NCBI RefSeq assembly: GCF_036409475.1
Contig: NZ_JAYRCK010000005.1
Span: 62,001 to 126,000, forward strand
Length of the DNA stretch: 64,000 nt
Source: Scandinavium sp036409475
GTDB lineage: Bacteria > Pseudomonadota > Gammaproteobacteria > Enterobacterales > Enterobacteriaceae
Direction: 5' to 3'
Shown: piece by piece, positions 62,526-64,000 of the stretch
Position numbering within the stretch: the first letter of the stretch is position 1
Layout: each line of letters opens with the position of its first letter
Notes under the pieces: model-generated
Told to the model about the DNA's origin: nothing
Database searches by the model: none
Seen by the model: only the letters and a program-made list of their open reading frames with translations
Position numbers and translations under genes: made by a program

Positions 62526-63308
62526 ATGTTTTACGGAACGAAAGAAGAGTTTGAAAAGCAGAAGCATGAATTTATGGTTGTTGCGCAGCGATTGTGGATG
62601 ACAGAACCCTTTTATTTTAAGCGTTCAGATTATTTTGACCGAGTTGTGGATGTTGTCCGACATGTTGAGATGCAAATTCAGATGAATTGCCTGTCATGGT
62701 CAGGTGGTGAGGAAATATTAAAATATAAAACAGCGGTTCTGAACTATCAGCGCTCGGTGATTTTAAATAATAAAATTTATTCTAAATGGGTAGCCGAGCA
62801 AAAATACAAACACGAACGGGCTGAAGAATTCTATAAGCTATACACTAAAATAATAGGATTCTTATCAGGCATAGGTCAGGTCACCGCAGGAGTAGGAATA
62901 TGTGTATCGACAGGAGGAAGTGCAACCGTACCGGGGGCGGCAATGATTCTGCAAGGTCTGAACAATATTTATGAGAACGGATATTATCTTGCGGTTTATG
63001 AAGAGGCTTCAGGACCACTCAGAGAAGCATACCATTATACTGCGAACAAGGCGGGTTATGGTGGGAATCAGGCTGATATAGCTTACGGTACAATAGATCT
63101 TGTTCTATCAGGATATGGTATGGCCAGAAGGGTCTCTACACCGAGAGAAAAATCATGGAATTTGTTTGGGATAAAGTCGCGTCAAACAGATTATGTTCGG
63201 GGTGTGAATGACATGACGAAACCTATATTCATGCTTGAAATTATTAGCGATGAAATAACTGTATTATCGTTGATGCCAGCTTTTAATGAAAATGACTTGA
63301 GGCGCTAA
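62526..63308 (+). CDS. DUF4225-like protein with a central hydrophobic hairpin, putative toxin/effector domain
   Basis: This 260-residue protein has a polar, helical N-terminal half (1-105) and a Gly-rich hydrophobic stretch at about 109-146 (IIGFLSGIGQVTAGVGICVS, then the block ending PGAAMILQGLNNIYENGYY). A C-terminal part with AYGTIDLVLSGYGMARR follows. The hydrophobic centre and NNIYEN block recall DUF4225 proteins, a link made from memory. GGAGG at 62516-62520 gives a strong ribosome binding site. The DNA is AT-rich beside relA and mazG, which suggests acquisition. It is 2 bp upstream of a small membrane-protein gene. An effector/immunity pair is a hypothesis; no secretion signal is visible. 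Confidence 0.65.
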   Translation: MFYGTKEEFEKQKHEFMVVAQRLWMTEPFYFKRSDYFDRVVDVVRHVEMQIQMNCLSWSGGEEILKYKTAVLNYQRSVILNNKIYSKWVAEQKYKHERAEEFYKLYTKIIGFLSGIGQVTAGVGICVSTGGSATVPGAAMILQGLNNIYENGYYLAVYEEASGPLREAYHYTANKAGYGGNQADIAYGTIDLVLSGYGMARRVSTPREKSWNLFGIKSRQTDYVRGVNDMTKPIFMLEIISDEITVLSLMPAFNENDLRR

Positions 63309-63310
63309 AG

Positions 63311-63634
63311 GTGGAACAGGAACTTGTTTTATTTTCAAAGCCATGGCTGCCGGTGGTAGCATATTACTTGGCTGGGATTGCTGCTTTTATTATTTGCTGT
63401 TGTTTGTTTCGCTTAGTTAAGCTAAGTTTAAATGCAGGTTGTCGGTTTTTATTCATTATTATCACGACCCTCGTTTGTGCTGTTCACATGATTACGGGCT
63501 ACTACGATGTGGTGAGTTATCATGGGTATGGTTATAACCTATTGCGGATGTACCATCTTGCTGACTATGAAACAATCCGCTACGGAGTTATTTTATTTAT
63601 CACTCTGAATGGGATCTTGCTCTGTCGATTATAA
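63311..63634 (+). CDS. Small three-helix membrane protein, possible immunity partner
   Basis: This 107-residue protein has predicted membrane segments at about 13-35, 44-62 and 89-106. I recognise no family. GTG 63311 lies 2 bp after the stop of the DUF4225-like gene, so the two form an operon. GAGG at about 63299-63302 lies in the upstream gene. Its small size, membrane location and position behind a putative membrane-active protein suit an immunity or accessory protein. Its base composition is AT-rich like its partner. Confidence 0.6.
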   Translation: MEQELVLFSKPWLPVVAYYLAGIAAFIICCCLFRLVKLSLNAGCRFLFIIITTLVCAVHMITGYYDVVSYHGYGYNLLRMYHLADYETIRYGVILFITLNGILLCRL

Positions 63635-63704
63635 TATTTGGGGGATGGCAGTCATACGACAACAGGTTATGATGAGCCAAAGTGAAGATGATTAAAGAGA
63701 TTGT

Positions 63705-64000
63705 ATGACTATCGCCCGCAATAACACCCAAATTGACCGCCTGCTAGGCATCATGAAACGCCTGCGAGACCCGGAAAACGGCTGCCCGTGGGATAAAGAG
63801 CAGACGTTTGCCACCATCGCGCCTTACACCCTCGAAGAGACATACGAAGTGCTGGACGCTATCGCGCGCGAAGATTTCGACGATCTGCGCGGCGAGTTGG
63901 GGGATTTGCTGTTCCAGGTCGTGTTCTACGCTCAGATGGCGCAAGAAGAAGGGCGCTTTAACTTCGACGATATTTGTGCAGCCATCAGCGATAAGCTGGA
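63705..64000 (+). CDS. mazG: Nucleoside triphosphate pyrophosphohydrolase MazG, N-terminal part (cut by window edge)
   Basis: The first 98 codons of MazG are present, an all-alpha NTP pyrophosphohydrolase that hydrolyses dNTPs and NTPs to monophosphates. The metal-binding EETYE..D and ELGDLLFQ motifs of the first MazG repeat are visible (TLEETYEVLDAI, RGELGDLLFQVVFYAQ). ATG 63705 adds a short tail (MTIARNN) compared with the E. coli start MNQIDRLL; the alignment from QIDRLL on is unambiguous. Confidence 0.95.
   Translation, partial: MTIARNNTQIDRLLGIMKRLRDPENGCPWDKEQTFATIAPYTLEETYEVLDAIAREDFDDLRGELGDLLFQVVFYAQMAQEEGRFNFDDICAAISDKL

Noticed and set aside
1..64000. CRISPR array, prophage or complete IS element
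   Set aside because: No regularly spaced direct repeats, cas genes, phage structural genes or intact transposase were found. The only mobile traces are the IS110 stub, the MITE, the BIME and the terminator-associated repeats.

Overview
The window is chromosomal DNA from a member of the Enterobacteriaceae close to Enterobacter, Lelliottia or Leclercia. Gene content and order largely match the E. coli 62-65 min region: recJ-prfB-lysS, ygeR-glyU, yqeF, kduID, ygeA-lysR-lysA, galR-omrB-omrA-aas-lplT, tas-ygdR-ygdQ-mutH, rppH-ptsP-lgt-thyA-ppdA-ppdB-ygdB-ppdC-recC-ptrA-recB-recD, xni-sdaB-sdaC-ppnN-queF, syd-csrB-yqcC-truC-yqcA-barA, rlmD-relA-mazG. Most proteins have the length expected of their E. 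coli counterparts. The species cannot be fixed from this sequence alone. recJ is cut at the left edge and mazG at the right edge.

Layout. 1-4.8 kb: DNA repair and translation genes (recJ, prfB with its programmed frameshift, lysS), the LysM lipoprotein ygeR and tRNA-Gly(CCC). 4.8-7.9 kb: an accessory minus-strand operon of peroxiredoxin, DsbD-like reductase, ECF sigma factor and NrsF-type anti-sigma. 8-12.4 kb: an aldo/keto reductase, yqeF and the KdgR-linked kduID genes. 12.7-20.3 kb: a fepE-type O-antigen length regulator, ygeA, lysR/lysA, an orphan LacI-family regulator, a GNAT acetyltransferase, galR and the twin sRNAs OmrB and OmrA. 20.4-27 kb: lysophospholipid recycling (aas-lplT), tas, ygdR, ygdQ, mutH. 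27-27.6 kb: a DnaA-box-rich gap at the position of DARS2. 27.7-46.2 kb: rppH-ptsP, lgt-thyA, the prepilin-like ppd genes and recC-ptrA-recB-recD. 46.2-46.4 kb: an IS110-type transposase stub at a synteny break. 46.4-62.4 kb: serine catabolism, ppnN, queF, syd, the BarA/CsrB module, rlmD and relA. 62.5-63.6 kb: an AT-rich two-gene insertion where E. coli K-12 has mazEF.

Several genes work together. BarA is the kinase of the BarA-UvrY system, and a perfect UvrY box lies 191 bp upstream of csrB. RelA makes (p)ppGpp, which is known to bind PpnN. Aas re-acylates the lysophospholipid imported by LplT. RecB, RecC and RecD form one nuclease/helicase.

The most unusual signal is a family of four about 140-bp repeats, after ygdR, thyA, sdaC and yqcA. 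All lie in the sense orientation of the preceding gene. Each carries a long hairpin and its own terminator-like hairpin with a T tract, and each is bracketed by two copies of the local terminator hairpin (exact duplications at thyA and yqcA). I do not recognise this family. Other points of interest are an IS4-type MITE lodged in the probable yqeF terminator, the recD/xni junction, and the DUF4225-like gene pair beside relA.
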